Source: Pseudomonas parakoreensis (GTDB lineage: Bacteria; Pseudomonadota; Gammaproteobacteria; Pseudomonadales; Pseudomonadaceae). Taken from it: a DNA stretch of 64,000 nt. A program made the translations under genes and the position numbers. The stretch spans positions 165,195 through 229,194 of the forward strand of contig NZ_BQHY01000011.1 in the NCBI RefSeq assembly GCF_021602155.1, in the 5' to 3' direction. Below are positions 55,347 to 64,000 of the stretch, piece after piece. Under the pieces are notes generated by a model, which did not search any database, was not told the DNA's origin, and saw only the letters and a list, made by a program, of their open reading frames with translations. Numbering within the stretch: position 1 is the first letter of the stretch; every line of letters starts with the position of its first letter.

Positions 55347-56717
55347 ATGACAAAACCACGTTCGAAAAAGGCTCTATTCATCGGCCTGCCGTTGGCCCTG
55401 GCGATCAGCGCCGGTGCAGGCTTTGCCGTGTGGCACCACTGGTTCAAGGACGACCTCGGCTACCCGGCCAAAGTCATGAAGCAGGCCGATGAGCTGCACG
55501 AACGCATGCTGTCTTTCGACAGCCATGTCAGCCTGACGCAAAATTTCGGCACCGACGGCCACGAGGCCGACAAGGACGGCGACGGCCAGTTCGACCTGGC
55601 CAAGGCCAGCCGTGGACGCCTGTCCGGCGCCGCGCTGACCATCTTCGGCTGGCCGGAAATGTGGAACGGCCCGAACGCCCCGCACAAGCCGACCCCCGGC
55701 TTCGTCGACGAGGCACGCAACCAGCAGGAAATCCGCTTCAAGATCATCTCCGGCATGGTTCGCGATTACCCCAATCAGGTCGCCATCGCCTACACCCCCG
55801 ACGACTTCCGGCGCTTGCACGGCGAAGGCAAATTCGCGATTTTCATCAGCATGCTCAACGCCTATCCGCTGGGCCACGACCTCAACCTGCTGGACCTGTG
55901 GACGGCGCGCGGCATGCGCATGTTCGGCTTCAGCTACATCGGCAACAACGACTGGGCGGATTCGTCGCGACCGCTGCCATTTCTCAATGATTCGCCGGAC
56001 GCCCTCGACGGTCTCTCGGATCTGGGCAAGCAAGCGGTCAAGCGCCTCAACGATCTGGGCGTGATCATCGACGTCTCGCAAATGTCGACCAAGGCCCTCG
56101 AACAAGTTGCGCAACTGAGCCGCACGCCGCTGGTGGCCTCGCATTCGGCGCCGCGCGCGATGGTCGACATTCCGCGCAACCTCAGCGACAAGGAAATGCA
56201 GCTGATCAAAAACAGCGGCGGCGTGGTGCAGATCGTTGCGTTTTCGCAGTACCTGCGTCCGCTCACCCAGCAAACCCAGGACAAGCTCAACGCGATGCGC
56301 AAGGACTTCGACCTGCCGCCGCTGCCGAACCTGGCGATGGCGTTGATGCCGGGCGACCCGATCATTGCCGCGTGGTCGGAGCAGAAGTTCGGCCAGTACG
56401 CCAGTCGCCTGTACGCGATCCTCGAAGAGGAACCGAAAGCCAGCCTCAAGGATCTGGGCGATGCCATCGATTACGCGGTGCGCAAGATCGGCATCGACCA
56501 TGTCGGCATCAGCTCCGACTTCAACGAAGGTGGCGGCGTCAAAGGCTTCGAGAACGTCGGCGAAATTCGCAACGTCACCGCCGAGCTGATCTCGCGCGGT
56601 TACTCCGAAGCGGACATCGCCAAGCTCTGGGGCGGCAACTTCCTGCGGGTCTGGGATCAGGTCGAGAAAGCCGCGAAACCGGCACTGGCCGCTGCGCCGG
56701 GAACTGCCAAGCCATGA
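55347..56717 (+). CDS. pvdM: Dipeptidase-family protein PvdM
   Basis: 456 residues from ATG 55347. N-terminal membrane anchor (about 9-28, FIGLPLALAISAGAGFAVW), then an M19 renal-dipeptidase fold with SFDSHVSL, GVIIDVSQMSTKALEQV, ASHSAPRA and DHVGISSDFNEG. Periplasmic pyoverdine maturation; the exact role is not settled. In-frame ATGs at 55323 and 55341 are also possible; GAG lies 6 bases before 55347. The stop overlaps pvdN (ATGA). Confidence 0.9.
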   Translation: MTKPRSKKALFIGLPLALAISAGAGFAVWHHWFKDDLGYPAKVMKQADELHERMLSFDSHVSLTQNFGTDGHEADKDGDGQFDLAKASRGRLSGAALTIFGWPEMWNGPNAPHKPTPGFVDEARNQQEIRFKIISGMVRDYPNQVAIAYTPDDFRRLHGEGKFAIFISMLNAYPLGHDLNLLDLWTARGMRMFGFSYIGNNDWADSSRPLPFLNDSPDALDGLSDLGKQAVKRLNDLGVIIDVSQMSTKALEQVAQLSRTPLVASHSAPRAMVDIPRNLSDKEMQLIKNSGGVVQIVAFSQYLRPLTQQTQDKLNAMRKDFDLPPLPNLAMALMPGDPIIAAWSEQKFGQYASRLYAILEEEPKASLKDLGDAIDYAVRKIGIDHVGISSDFNEGGGVKGFENVGEIRNVTAELISRGYSEADIAKLWGGNFLRVWDQVEKAAKPALAAAPGTAKP

Positions 56718-57994
56718 GCAATCGTCGTGAGTTCTTGAAGCAGGCGGGGATTCTCGCGGCGGCGCTGCCACTGGGCGCGAGCCTGCCGAATGTCGCCGGT
56801 GCCGCGAGCGCTGCGCCCGTGACTGGCAACAAGTGGGCGCAGTTGCAGCAGCTGTTCGATCAGGATCCGGCGTATCTGCACTTCTCCAACTTTCTGATCA
56901 CCTCACACCCGAAACCGGTGCGCGAGGCGATTGAGCGGCACCGCGCCGCCCTCGACAACAATCCCGGCCTGGCCATGGATTGGGACCACGGCGTGATCGA
57001 ACAGCGCGAAGAGAACGTGCGGGTCTGGGCCGGTCGCTATCTGCAAGCCGACGCCAGACAGATCGCCCTGACCGGCAGCACCACCGAAGGTCTGGCGACG
57101 ATCTACGGCGGCGTGCACGTGCGCCCCGATCAGGAAATCCTCACCACCGAACACGAGCACTACGCGACCCACACCATCCTCGCCCTGCGCACCGAACGCG
57201 ACGGCACCCGGGTGCGCAAGATTCGCCTGTTCAAGGATCCGTACAACGCGAGCAAAGCAGAAATCCTTGCTGCCATCGACAGCGCCATCCGTCCCGAAAC
57301 CCGGGTGTTGGGCATGTGCTGGGTGCATTCGGGCAGCGGCATGAAACTGCCCATCGGTGAAATCGGCGCCATCGTCGACCGGCACAACCGTGGGCGCAGC
57401 GACGCCGAGCGCATCGTTTACGTGGTCGACGGGGTGCATGGCTTCGGCGTAGACAACCTGAACTTCGCGCAAATGAACTGCGACTTCTTCATCGCCGGCA
57501 CCCACAAGTGGATGTTCGGCCCACGCGGCACCGGCATCGTCTGCAGCCGCTTCGCCGAAGTCAGGTACGTGACCCCGATCATTCCGACGTTCTCCGAAGC
57601 CACGGCGTTTTCCACCACCATGACGCCTGGCGGCTATCACTCGTTCGAACACCGCTGGGCGCTGGACGAAGCGTTCAAATTGCATCTTGAGCTGGGCAAG
57701 GCCGAGGTCGAGGCGCGCATTCACGCGCTCAACAGCTACCTGAAACAACGCCTGCAGCAACGTCCGCAGATCGAACTGGTCACGCCGCTGAGCCCTGAGC
57801 TGTCCGCCGGTTTCACCTTCTTCCGGGTCAAGGGCAAGGACAGCGACAAGATCGCCGCGCACCTGATGGCCAAGCGGGTGGTGGCCGATGCCGTGCACCG
57901 CGACGTCGGCCCGGTGATCCGCACCGCGCCAGGTCTGCTCAACGACGAAGAGCAAATCGACCGTTTGCTGGCCGTGCTCGATCAGGCCCTTTGA
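56714..57994 (+). CDS. pvdN: PLP-dependent PvdN (pyoverdine side-chain modification)
   Basis: 426 residues. Tat signal (NRREFLKQAGILAAALPLG, 3-20), class V aminotransferase fold, PLP lysine in FIAGTHKWMFGPRGTG. In the periplasm PvdN converts the chromophore-linked glutamate to succinamide in studied strains. Overlaps pvdM by 4 bases. Confidence 0.94.
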   Translation: MSNRREFLKQAGILAAALPLGASLPNVAGAASAAPVTGNKWAQLQQLFDQDPAYLHFSNFLITSHPKPVREAIERHRAALDNNPGLAMDWDHGVIEQREENVRVWAGRYLQADARQIALTGSTTEGLATIYGGVHVRPDQEILTTEHEHYATHTILALRTERDGTRVRKIRLFKDPYNASKAEILAAIDSAIRPETRVLGMCWVHSGSGMKLPIGEIGAIVDRHNRGRSDAERIVYVVDGVHGFGVDNLNFAQMNCDFFIAGTHKWMFGPRGTGIVCSRFAEVRYVTPIIPTFSEATAFSTTMTPGGYHSFEHRWALDEAFKLHLELGKAEVEARIHALNSYLKQRLQQRPQIELVTPLSPELSAGFTFFRVKGKDSDKIAAHLMAKRVVADAVHRDVGPVIRTAPGLLNDEEQIDRLLAVLDQAL

Positions 57995-58032
57995 CCCGGA
58001 CGCTCCCTTTTTCCCTTTTAGCGAGACTCGCA

Positions 58033-58941
58033 ATGAACAGTGAACTGCGTCGATTTTCCTTGAAGGCGCTGCCGGCGCTGATGCTCACCGCCCTCGCCGC
58101 CAGCCTGCTGCCGGGTGCCGCGCAGGCCGCCACCCCGCCTGCGCCGGGCAAGGTGTTCAAGGACTGCAAGGACTGCCCGGAAATGGTCGTGCTGCCCACC
58201 GGCACGTTTACCATGGGCACCCCGGAGGATGAGGTTGGCCGCGAGCCGGATGAAGGGCCGATGCACCCGGTGACGTTTGCCAAACCGCTGGCGATCAGCC
58301 GTTTCCAGATTCTGCGCGGCGAGTGGGACGCCTACCTCAAGGACAGCGGCTACAAGATGCCCGACGGCGACACGCGCCCCGGTCGCGCGTGCAAGGCCGG
58401 GATCCCGGATTATCAGGGCAGCGACCCGCGCAAGCAGTACACCGACAATCACCCGGCGGTGTGCATGGATTTCCCGGAGGCCGAAGCTTACGTGGCCTGG
58501 CTGTCGAAGAAGACCGGCCAGCCCTATCGACTGGTCAGCGAATCGCTGCGTGAATACGCCGCCCGCGCCGGCAGCACGGGCCCGTTCCCCTTCCCGTTCG
58601 ACGAAGGCAAGGAATACAGCATCGCCAAACACGCCAACACTTACGGCGCCGCCGATGGCTACAACTTCACCGCGCCGGCCGGCAGCTTTCCGGCCAACGC
58701 CTTCGGCGTCTACGACATGCACGGCAATATTTATGAGTGGACCGCCGATTGCTACAACGACAACTACGTCGGCGCGCCAAGCGATGGCAGTGCCTGGCTC
58801 AGCGGCAAGTGCGAAGTGCGGCGCATCCGGGGCAACGACTGGGGCGAGGCCCCGGTGTTTTCGCGCTCGGGCAACCGCAACGCCACCTACACCGACACCC
58901 GTGGCGACTGGATCGGCTTCCGGGTCGCCCGCGATCTGTAA
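58033..58941 (+). CDS. pvdO: PvdO (FGE-sulfatase family, pyoverdine maturation)
   Basis: 302 residues. Signal peptide (about 1-32, ending AAQA), formylglycine-generating-enzyme/sulfatase-modifying fold: MVVLPTGTFTMGTPEDEVGREPDEGP, AVCMDFPEAEAYVAWLSKKTG, GVYDMHGNIYEWTADCY and GFRVARDL. Needed for the final oxidation of dihydropyoverdine to pyoverdine in the periplasm. Last gene of pvdMNO; pvdF, which follows in PAO1, is not here. Confidence 0.94.
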   Translation: MNSELRRFSLKALPALMLTALAASLLPGAAQAATPPAPGKVFKDCKDCPEMVVLPTGTFTMGTPEDEVGREPDEGPMHPVTFAKPLAISRFQILRGEWDAYLKDSGYKMPDGDTRPGRACKAGIPDYQGSDPRKQYTDNHPAVCMDFPEAEAYVAWLSKKTGQPYRLVSESLREYAARAGSTGPFPFPFDEGKEYSIAKHANTYGAADGYNFTAPAGSFPANAFGVYDMHGNIYEWTADCYNDNYVGAPSDGSAWLSGKCEVRRIRGNDWGEAPVFSRSGNRNATYTDTRGDWIGFRVARDL

Positions 58942-58955
58942 GGCCATCGCCCGGC

Positions 58956-58979
58956 TAAATTAGCCATCCCGCCAGTCGT
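58956..58979 (+). promoter_or_regulatory. PvdS box of pvdE
   Basis: TAAAT (58956-58960), 16 bases, CGT (58977-58979). Exact consensus, 15 bases after the pvdO stop. Confidence 0.88.
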
Positions 58980-59088
58980 TCTACAGGTGGGCGCGATCCT
59001 CCATGGCGCGCCCGCCGCCCTCTACGTCATCCAGGCGAACCCCACGCGCAGTGCCGGTGTTCGCCGCTCCTTCAAGCAGGGAACCTCC

Positions 59089-60738
59089 ATGAGCAAACCA
59101 ACACGCGGGGTGATCAATGAATTGTTCGCCCTGCTCAAACCCTTTCGACTGATCGTCAGCGTGTCGATCCTGCTCGGCATGGTCGGTGGCCTGAGCGTCA
59201 CCGCGTTGCTGGCGACCATCAACAATGTGCTGCACGCCGAGGGCGCACTGACCAGCACCATGGTCGCGGTGTTCGCCGGCCTGTGCCTGCTGGCGCTGAC
59301 CAGCTCGATCTTTTCCGACATCGGCACCAATTTCGTCGGCCAGCACATCATCGCCACATTGCGCAAAGAGCTCGGCGAGAAAGTCCTCTCGGCGCCGATC
59401 GAGCAGATCGAGCGCTACCGCAGCCATCGGCTGATTCCGGTGCTGACCCACGATGTCGACACCATCAGCGACTTCGCTTTCGCCTTTGCGCCGCTGGCGA
59501 TTTCCCTGACCGTGACCCTCGGTTGCATGGGCTACCTGGCGATGTTGTCGTGGCCGATGTTCCTGATGATGGCGGTGGCGATCCTGATCGGCACGGTCAT
59601 TCAGTACATCGCGCGCGGGCGCGGCATGCAGGGTTTCCTCAAGGCCCGCGACTACGAAGACGAGCTGCAGAAGCACTACCACGCGGTCGCCGAGGGCGCC
59701 AAGGAACTGCGCATCCACCGCCCGCGCCGGCATCGCATGTTTGTCTCGGGCATCGAAGGCACGGCAGACAAGATCTGCGCGACGCAGGTGCGTTCGGTAA
59801 ACATTTTCGTGGTCGCCAAGACTTTGGGTTCGATGCTGTTCTTCGTGGTGATCGGCCTGGCGCTGGGCCTGCAATCGCTGTGGCCGAGCGCTGACAAAGC
59901 GGTGATGAGCGGCTTCGTGCTGGTGCTGCTGTACATGAAAGGGCCGCTGGAACACATCATCGGCACCTTGCCGATCGTCAGTCGCGCGCAGATCGCGTTC
60001 CGCCGCATTGCCGATCTGTCCGAGCAGTTTTCCTCGCCCGAACCGCACCTGTTGCTCAGCGATCAGGGCCATCAAAAGACCCCGGTGCACAGTTTGGAAC
60101 TGACTGATGTCTCTTACAGTTTCCCGACGGTAGAAGGCGCCAAGCCGTTCCGGCTGGGGCCGGTAAACCTGAAAATCGAACAGGGCGACATCATTTTCAT
60201 CGTCGGCGAAAACGGCTGCGGCAAGACCACGCTGATCAAATTGCTGCTGGGTCTGTACGCGCCACAGCAAGGCGAAATCCGCCTCAACCAGCAGCTCGTC
60301 GACGCCAGCAACCGCGACGATTACCGCCAGTTGTTCACCACGATTTTCGCCGACTATTACCTGTTCGACGATGTAGTCCAGGGCGATACCCATATCCCGG
60401 AAGACGCCAACAGATACCTGGAGCGCCTGGAAATTGCACATAAGGTCAGTGTGCGTGACGGCTCGTTCACCACCACCGACTTGTCCACCGGCCAGCGCAA
60501 GCGTCTGGCCCTGATCAACGCCTGGCTGGAGGAACGTCCGGTGCTGGTGTTCGACGAGTGGGCCGCCGATCAGGACCCGACTTTCCGGCGGATTTTCTAC
60601 ACCGAGCTGCTGCCGGACCTGAAGCGTCTGGGCAAGACCATCATCGTCATTTCCCACGACGATCGTTACTTCGATGTCGCCGACCAACTGGTGCGCATGA
60701 GCGCCGGCAAAGTGGTCACTGAGCTGCAACCCGCCTGA
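59089..60738 (+). CDS. pvdE: Pyoverdine-precursor ABC exporter PvdE
   Basis: 549 residues, the same length as PAO1 PvdE. Six-helix N-terminal domain (about 10-310), ATPase with Walker A GENGCGKTT, a modified signature LSTGQRKRL and Walker B LVFDEWAADQD, the cyclic-peptide/siderophore exporter type. Moves acylated ferribactin from cytoplasm to periplasm. CAGGGA precedes ATG 59089; own PvdS box upstream. fpvA follows 117 bases later. Confidence 0.94.
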   Translation: MSKPTRGVINELFALLKPFRLIVSVSILLGMVGGLSVTALLATINNVLHAEGALTSTMVAVFAGLCLLALTSSIFSDIGTNFVGQHIIATLRKELGEKVLSAPIEQIERYRSHRLIPVLTHDVDTISDFAFAFAPLAISLTVTLGCMGYLAMLSWPMFLMMAVAILIGTVIQYIARGRGMQGFLKARDYEDELQKHYHAVAEGAKELRIHRPRRHRMFVSGIEGTADKICATQVRSVNIFVVAKTLGSMLFFVVIGLALGLQSLWPSADKAVMSGFVLVLLYMKGPLEHIIGTLPIVSRAQIAFRRIADLSEQFSSPEPHLLLSDQGHQKTPVHSLELTDVSYSFPTVEGAKPFRLGPVNLKIEQGDIIFIVGENGCGKTTLIKLLLGLYAPQQGEIRLNQQLVDASNRDDYRQLFTTIFADYYLFDDVVQGDTHIPEDANRYLERLEIAHKVSVRDGSFTTTDLSTGQRKRLALINAWLEERPVLVFDEWAADQDPTFRRIFYTELLPDLKRLGKTIIVISHDDRYFDVADQLVRMSAGKVVTELQPA

Positions 60739-60768
60739 CTGTGAAAAATTTGTAAAAAAAATGGCAGT

Positions 60769-60793
60769 GAGCTTTCCGGTTTTCGGAAGGCTC
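60769..60793. other. Hairpin in the pvdE-fpvA gap
   Basis: GAGCTTTCCG, loop GTTTT, CGGAAGGCTC: a ten-base stem with one mismatch. No T-run follows on the plus strand; on the minus strand a run of eight T lies a few bases after it. Possibly a partial attenuator between pvdE and fpvA, or a minus-strand terminator. Confidence 0.45.
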
Positions 60794-60810
60794 AACGTCT
60801 TACTAACAGT

Positions 60811-60830
60811 TAATAGAAATAGTTCTCAGT
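60811..60830 (+). promoter_or_regulatory. Possible Fur-like site upstream of fpvA
   Basis: AATAGAAATAGTTCTCA, a partial match to Fur boxes of the AATGAGAATNATTCTCATT form, 27-45 bases before the fpvA ATG. No exact PvdS box is present, in agreement with FpvI control of fpvA. Confidence 0.35.
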
Positions 60831-60855
60831 CAACACTTTGAAGAGTAGAAGAACA

Positions 60856-63318
60856 ATGCCCGCACCGCACGGACTCCACCCGCTCGCCAAGGCTCTGCTG
60901 ATCCGCCGCTCCTTCCGTTGCACCTTGCCAGCGTTCTGCGCCATGGCCCTGACCGTACCGATGGCCGGCCAGGCCCAGGCCGCTGCCGTGGCGATCAATA
61001 TTCCTGCACAGTCGCTGGGGAGCGCGCTGCAGGAATTCGGTCGCCAGACCAACCTCCAAGTGCTGTACAGCCCGGATGAGGTCAGCGGCCTGCGCAGCAG
61101 CACGGTCAGTGGCAACCTGGAACCGACCGCCGCCATCGCGCAACTGCTGCAAGGCACTAACATCGCCTACAGCGTCGAGGGCAACAACGTCGCCTTGCGT
61201 TCGCGCAGCAGCGGTGGCGCCAGCCTCGATCTGGCCCCGACCAGCATTTCCGCCACGGCAGAATCGGCCTGGGGCCCGGTAGACGGGATCGTCGCCAAAC
61301 GCAGCGCCACCGGTTCGAAGACCGATTCGTCGCTCAAGGAAATCCCGCAGACCATCAACGTCGTCACTCAAGACGAAATCAAGATGCGCGGCTCGAAGAC
61401 CGTCACCGAAGCTCTGCAATACACGCCGGGCATGACCGGCGGCGGTTTCTCGGACCGGGTGAAGATCTTCGACGAACCGACATCCCGTGGCTTCTCCCCT
61501 ACTCCGCTGTACCTCGACGGCCTGCACATGCCTTACGGCGGCGGCAGCACCGGCGGTTCGCTGCAGATCGACCCGTACACCCTGGAGCGCGTCGAAGTGC
61601 TCAAGGGCCCGGCCTCGGTGCTGTACGGCCAGAACCAGCCTGGCGGTATCGTCAACATGGTCAGCAAGCGTCCGACCGCGACCCCGCTGCACGAAGTGAA
61701 GCTCGGTGGCGGCAGCTATGACCGCAAGTACGGTGCCTTCGACCTCGGCGGCCCGATCGACGATCAGGGCGAATTCCTCTATCGCCTGACCGGTGTGGTC
61801 AACGACAGCGGCTCGGCCATCGACTACGCCAGCCAGAACCGCATGCTGCTGGCGCCAAGCCTGACCTGGCTGCCTAACGATCAGACCACCATCACCGTGT
61901 TCGGTCAGTACCAGAAAGACCACGACGTACCGGAAGCCCAGGGCCTGCCGGCCAACGGCACCGTGCATCGCAGCCAGGCCGGGCGCATCAGCCGCAGCCT
62001 GTTCCTCGGTGAGCCGGACGTGAACAAGTACCACCGCGAGCAGTTCGTGGTCGGTTACGAGATTGCCCACGAACTCAACGACGTCTGGACCCTGAAGCAG
62101 AACGCGCGTTACGCCGACATCAACGACCAGTACGTGGCGCCGCTGCACGGTTATGCGTTCCCGACCAACCCGGTCACCGGCCTCAACGACGGCAGCTACC
62201 AGAGCCGTTATGCGGTGGACTGGTCGCAGCACAACAAGGTCTACGGCATCGATAACATCGCCCAGGCCAAGTTCAACACCGCCGATGTCGAGCACACCGT
62301 GCTGCTGGGCGTGGACTACTACCACTACAATTCGAAATTCCTCGGCCTGTACGACCGCACCGCTCCAGGACTGGACCTGTACAACCCGGTGTATGGCAGC
62401 CAGATCAATTTCCGCCAGCCGTACAAATGGGACAACACCATCACCCAGACCGGCCTGTACGCTCAGGATCAACTGCGCTGGAACCAGTGGTTCCTGACCC
62501 TCGGTGGTCGGTATGACTTCGCCGAAACCGACAACAAGCAACCGCTCAGCGGCGGCCACAGCAACCAGAAGGACGAGAAGTTCACCGGGCGTGCCGGCCT
62601 GGGCTACGAGTTCGACAACGGCATCACGCCGTACGTCAGCTACGCCGAATCGTTCCTGCCGCAAACCGGTACCGACATGAGCGGCAGCGCCTTCGAACCG
62701 ACCACCGGTAAGCAGTACGAAGTCGGCGTCAAGTACGAGCCGAAGTCGATCGACGGCTTCATTCAGCTGTCGGCGTACCAGATCGACCAGGACAACATGC
62801 TCACCACCGACCTCAACAACCCTGGTTTCAGCACCCAGAGCGGCTCCGTGCGTTCGCGCGGTATCGAGCTGGAAGGCAAGGTCAACGTCACCCGCAACCT
62901 GCGCGTGCTGGCGGCGGTGTCGCGTAACCAGACCAAGTGGGAGAAAGACAACGACGGTCGCGAAGGTCGCACCCTGGCCATGCGTCCACCACTGACCGCC
63001 TCCGCGTGGGTCAACTACGACTTCGACATCTCCACCGCCCTCGCCGGTTTCGGCATGGGCCTGGGCGCCCGCTACGTGCGCAGCAGCTACGGTTCGGATT
63101 ACGAGTCGGACTCGTTCCAGATTCCGTCCTACACCGTGTATGACGCCATGGTCTCCTACGACCTGGAAAAATCGCCGCTGCATGTCAAAGGCGTGAAGCT
63201 GCAAGCCAACCTGCAAAACCTCACCGACGAGAAATATGTGGCAGCGTGCAACGGTACCCTCGATTGCTACTACGGCGAAGGCCGGACCATGACTGCTGAC
63301 GTGACCTACAACTGGTAA
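60856..63318 (+). CDS. fpvA: Ferripyoverdine TonB-dependent receptor FpvA
   Basis: 820 residues (PAO1 FpvA 815). Signal peptide (about 1-38, ending GQAQA), STN signalling domain (about 42-115: VAINIPAQSLGSALQEFG), plug with EIPQTINVVTQDEIKMRGSKTV and VLYGQNQPGGIVNMVSKRPT, and barrel ending in Trp (VTYNW). Imports ferripyoverdine and signals to an FpvR-type regulator controlling FpvI and PvdS. ATG 60856 chosen; an in-frame TTG lies six codons earlier. The position after pvdE supports the assignment. Confidence 0.94.
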   Translation: MPAPHGLHPLAKALLIRRSFRCTLPAFCAMALTVPMAGQAQAAAVAINIPAQSLGSALQEFGRQTNLQVLYSPDEVSGLRSSTVSGNLEPTAAIAQLLQGTNIAYSVEGNNVALRSRSSGGASLDLAPTSISATAESAWGPVDGIVAKRSATGSKTDSSLKEIPQTINVVTQDEIKMRGSKTVTEALQYTPGMTGGGFSDRVKIFDEPTSRGFSPTPLYLDGLHMPYGGGSTGGSLQIDPYTLERVEVLKGPASVLYGQNQPGGIVNMVSKRPTATPLHEVKLGGGSYDRKYGAFDLGGPIDDQGEFLYRLTGVVNDSGSAIDYASQNRMLLAPSLTWLPNDQTTITVFGQYQKDHDVPEAQGLPANGTVHRSQAGRISRSLFLGEPDVNKYHREQFVVGYEIAHELNDVWTLKQNARYADINDQYVAPLHGYAFPTNPVTGLNDGSYQSRYAVDWSQHNKVYGIDNIAQAKFNTADVEHTVLLGVDYYHYNSKFLGLYDRTAPGLDLYNPVYGSQINFRQPYKWDNTITQTGLYAQDQLRWNQWFLTLGGRYDFAETDNKQPLSGGHSNQKDEKFTGRAGLGYEFDNGITPYVSYAESFLPQTGTDMSGSAFEPTTGKQYEVGVKYEPKSIDGFIQLSAYQIDQDNMLTTDLNNPGFSTQSGSVRSRGIELEGKVNVTRNLRVLAAVSRNQTKWEKDNDGREGRTLAMRPPLTASAWVNYDFDISTALAGFGMGLGARYVRSSYGSDYESDSFQIPSYTVYDAMVSYDLEKSPLHVKGVKLQANLQNLTDEKYVAACNGTLDCYYGEGRTMTADVTYNW

Positions 63319-63337
63319 TACGTTTAGCGCTCACTGA

Positions 63338-63366
63338 AACGCCGGCATTTGCTGGCGTTTTTTTTT
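63338..63366 (+). terminator. Rho-independent terminator of fpvA
   Basis: Stem AACGCC / GGCGTT with an inner GGCATTTGCT loop, followed by a run of nine T. Confidence 0.9.
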
Positions 63367-63700
63367 GGGGGCTGATTGGGGCTTGGCGGCCTTTGGGCCG
63401 ACCAGGCTCTTGGGGTTTTGGGGGCATATCCGTTGCTGCGGTTATGGCCGCTTAGGGTTCCGCCCTTACGGCGGGTCACTTTTTCCAAACGCCGAAAAAG
63501 TAACCAAAAAGGCTTCCCCCGGCGTACGGCACTTCGCTGAGGCTCAGTGTTCCCTCGCTACGGTGTCCATCCGGGGGCATCGCCTACGGTTTGCTTCGCT
63601 GCACCTCCTCTCGATGTATGCGGCTTCGCCGCATGGCGCTACGCGCCTACCCCCCGGATGGACACCTTCGCTCGGCCTGCCGAAGGGGCTGAAGATCAAA
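63367..63700. repeat. Dispersed non-coding Pseudomonas repeat
   Basis: The stretch around GGGTCACTTTTTCCAAACGC and AAAAAGTAACCAAAAAGGCT, preceded by GCATATCCGTTGCTGCGG, is a pattern I recall from many intergenic positions in Pseudomonas genomes. It has internal palindromes (TTTTTCCAAACGCCGAAAAA; ATGCGGCTTCGCCGCAT). Open frames in it are low-complexity and not supported as genes. Confidence 0.55.
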
Positions 63701-63705
63701 AGCCA

Positions 63706-63912
63706 GATCAAGAGCCAAAGCCAAAGCCAAAGCAGATCAAAAGATCGCAGCCTTCGGCAGCTCCTACAGGGGATTGGGTGTTTTCAGTTAGAGATTGGTC
63801 GGCTGTCAGGCCGCCATCGCTGGCAAGCCAGCTCCCACAGTGGGATCGGGTGTTTTCAGTCAGAAATTGGTCAGCTGTCAGGCCGCCATCGCTGGCAAGC
63901 CAGCTCCCACAA
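63706..63912. repeat. REP cluster: hexanucleotide run, solitary REP and 72-base tandem duplication
   Basis: An AGCCAA run (63711-63733) is followed by one GTAGGAG-class REP (63737-63769). Then come two near-identical 72-base units (63771-63842, 63843-63912), each with TTGGTC, GCTGTCAGGCCG and one GTGGGAGCTGGC-class REP in the same direction. Confidence 0.85.
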
Positions 63913-63953
63913 AAGTCACAGCAGACCGCACCCGCTTTTCACCACTCAACACG

Positions 63954-64000
63954 ATGAGCGTTAGCTCGAGTACCGCTCTTGATCTGAGGGCCCGTCGGCA
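63954..64000 (+). CDS. Possible start of a gene cut by the right edge
   Basis: ATG at 63954 opens a frame (MSVSSSTALDLRARR) to the window end. There is no convincing ribosome site. Too short to identify; it may be chance. Confidence 0.2.
   Translation, partial: MSVSSSTALDLRARR

Noticed and set aside
60826-63216. 796-residue minus-strand frame
   Set aside because: Antisense to fpvA; no homology recognised.
63365-63964. Two overlapping plus-strand frames of 136 and 199 residues
   Set aside because: They run through the terminator, dispersed repeat and REPs; low complexity, not credible genes.

Overview
The window is chromosomal DNA of a fluorescent Pseudomonas, most likely the P. fluorescens group. 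The evidence is GC-rich coding sequence, the gene order and sequences of the pyoverdine cluster, and many copies of the REP/REPIN repeats typical of that group. Gene names rest on reading the translated proteins and on remembered gene order in P. aeruginosa PAO1; no database search was run.

Layout. 1-1748: the end of a two-gene DMT permease operon with a divergent LysR regulator. 1887-10288: a block in the same order as PAO1 PA2652-PA2659: CtpM-like chemoreceptor, Na+/H+ antiporter-family transporter, TlpQ-like chemoreceptor, BqsS/BqsR (CarS/CarR) two-component system and two PepSY proteins. Both chemoreceptors have good FliA (sigma-28) promoters, and a BqsR-type box precedes the PepSY operon. 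10505-17602: patatin-like protein, queD, codBA, a DapF-like protein lacking both catalytic cysteines, and an MFS transporter. 17720-21766: fecIRA ferric citrate uptake and signalling. 21982-32693: nhaA, a two-partner secretion pair (TpsB/TpsA adhesin) and an EmrAB-type efflux pair. 32802-36983: AhpD-like protein, an MscS-type channel fused to a cNMP-like domain, pirin, and an aldo/keto reductase.

36988-42131 is the most unusual part. It is a Roc/Sad-like signalling locus with a BvgS-type sensor (RocS1-like), a LuxR-type regulator (RocA1-like), a degenerate receiver that lacks its phosphoacceptor aspartate, and the C-terminal fragment of a RocR-like EAL phosphodiesterase. The fragment abuts mgtC. 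mgtC and mgtA (42157-45739) follow, with a long mgtA leader.

46326-63318 is the pyoverdine periplasmic-maturation, export and uptake region: pvdA, fpvI, pvdRT-opmQ, pvdP, pvdMNO, pvdE, fpvA. Five exact PvdS boxes (TAAAT-N16-CGT) drive pvdA, pvdR, pvdP, pvdM and pvdE, and a Fur-like site precedes fpvI. Compared with PAO1, fpvR (anti-sigma) and pvdF (hydroxyornithine formylase) are missing from their usual places. 63319-64000 holds the fpvA terminator, a dispersed non-coding repeat, tandem REPs and possibly the first codons of another gene.

No rRNA, tRNA, prophage, transposase or CRISPR array was seen.
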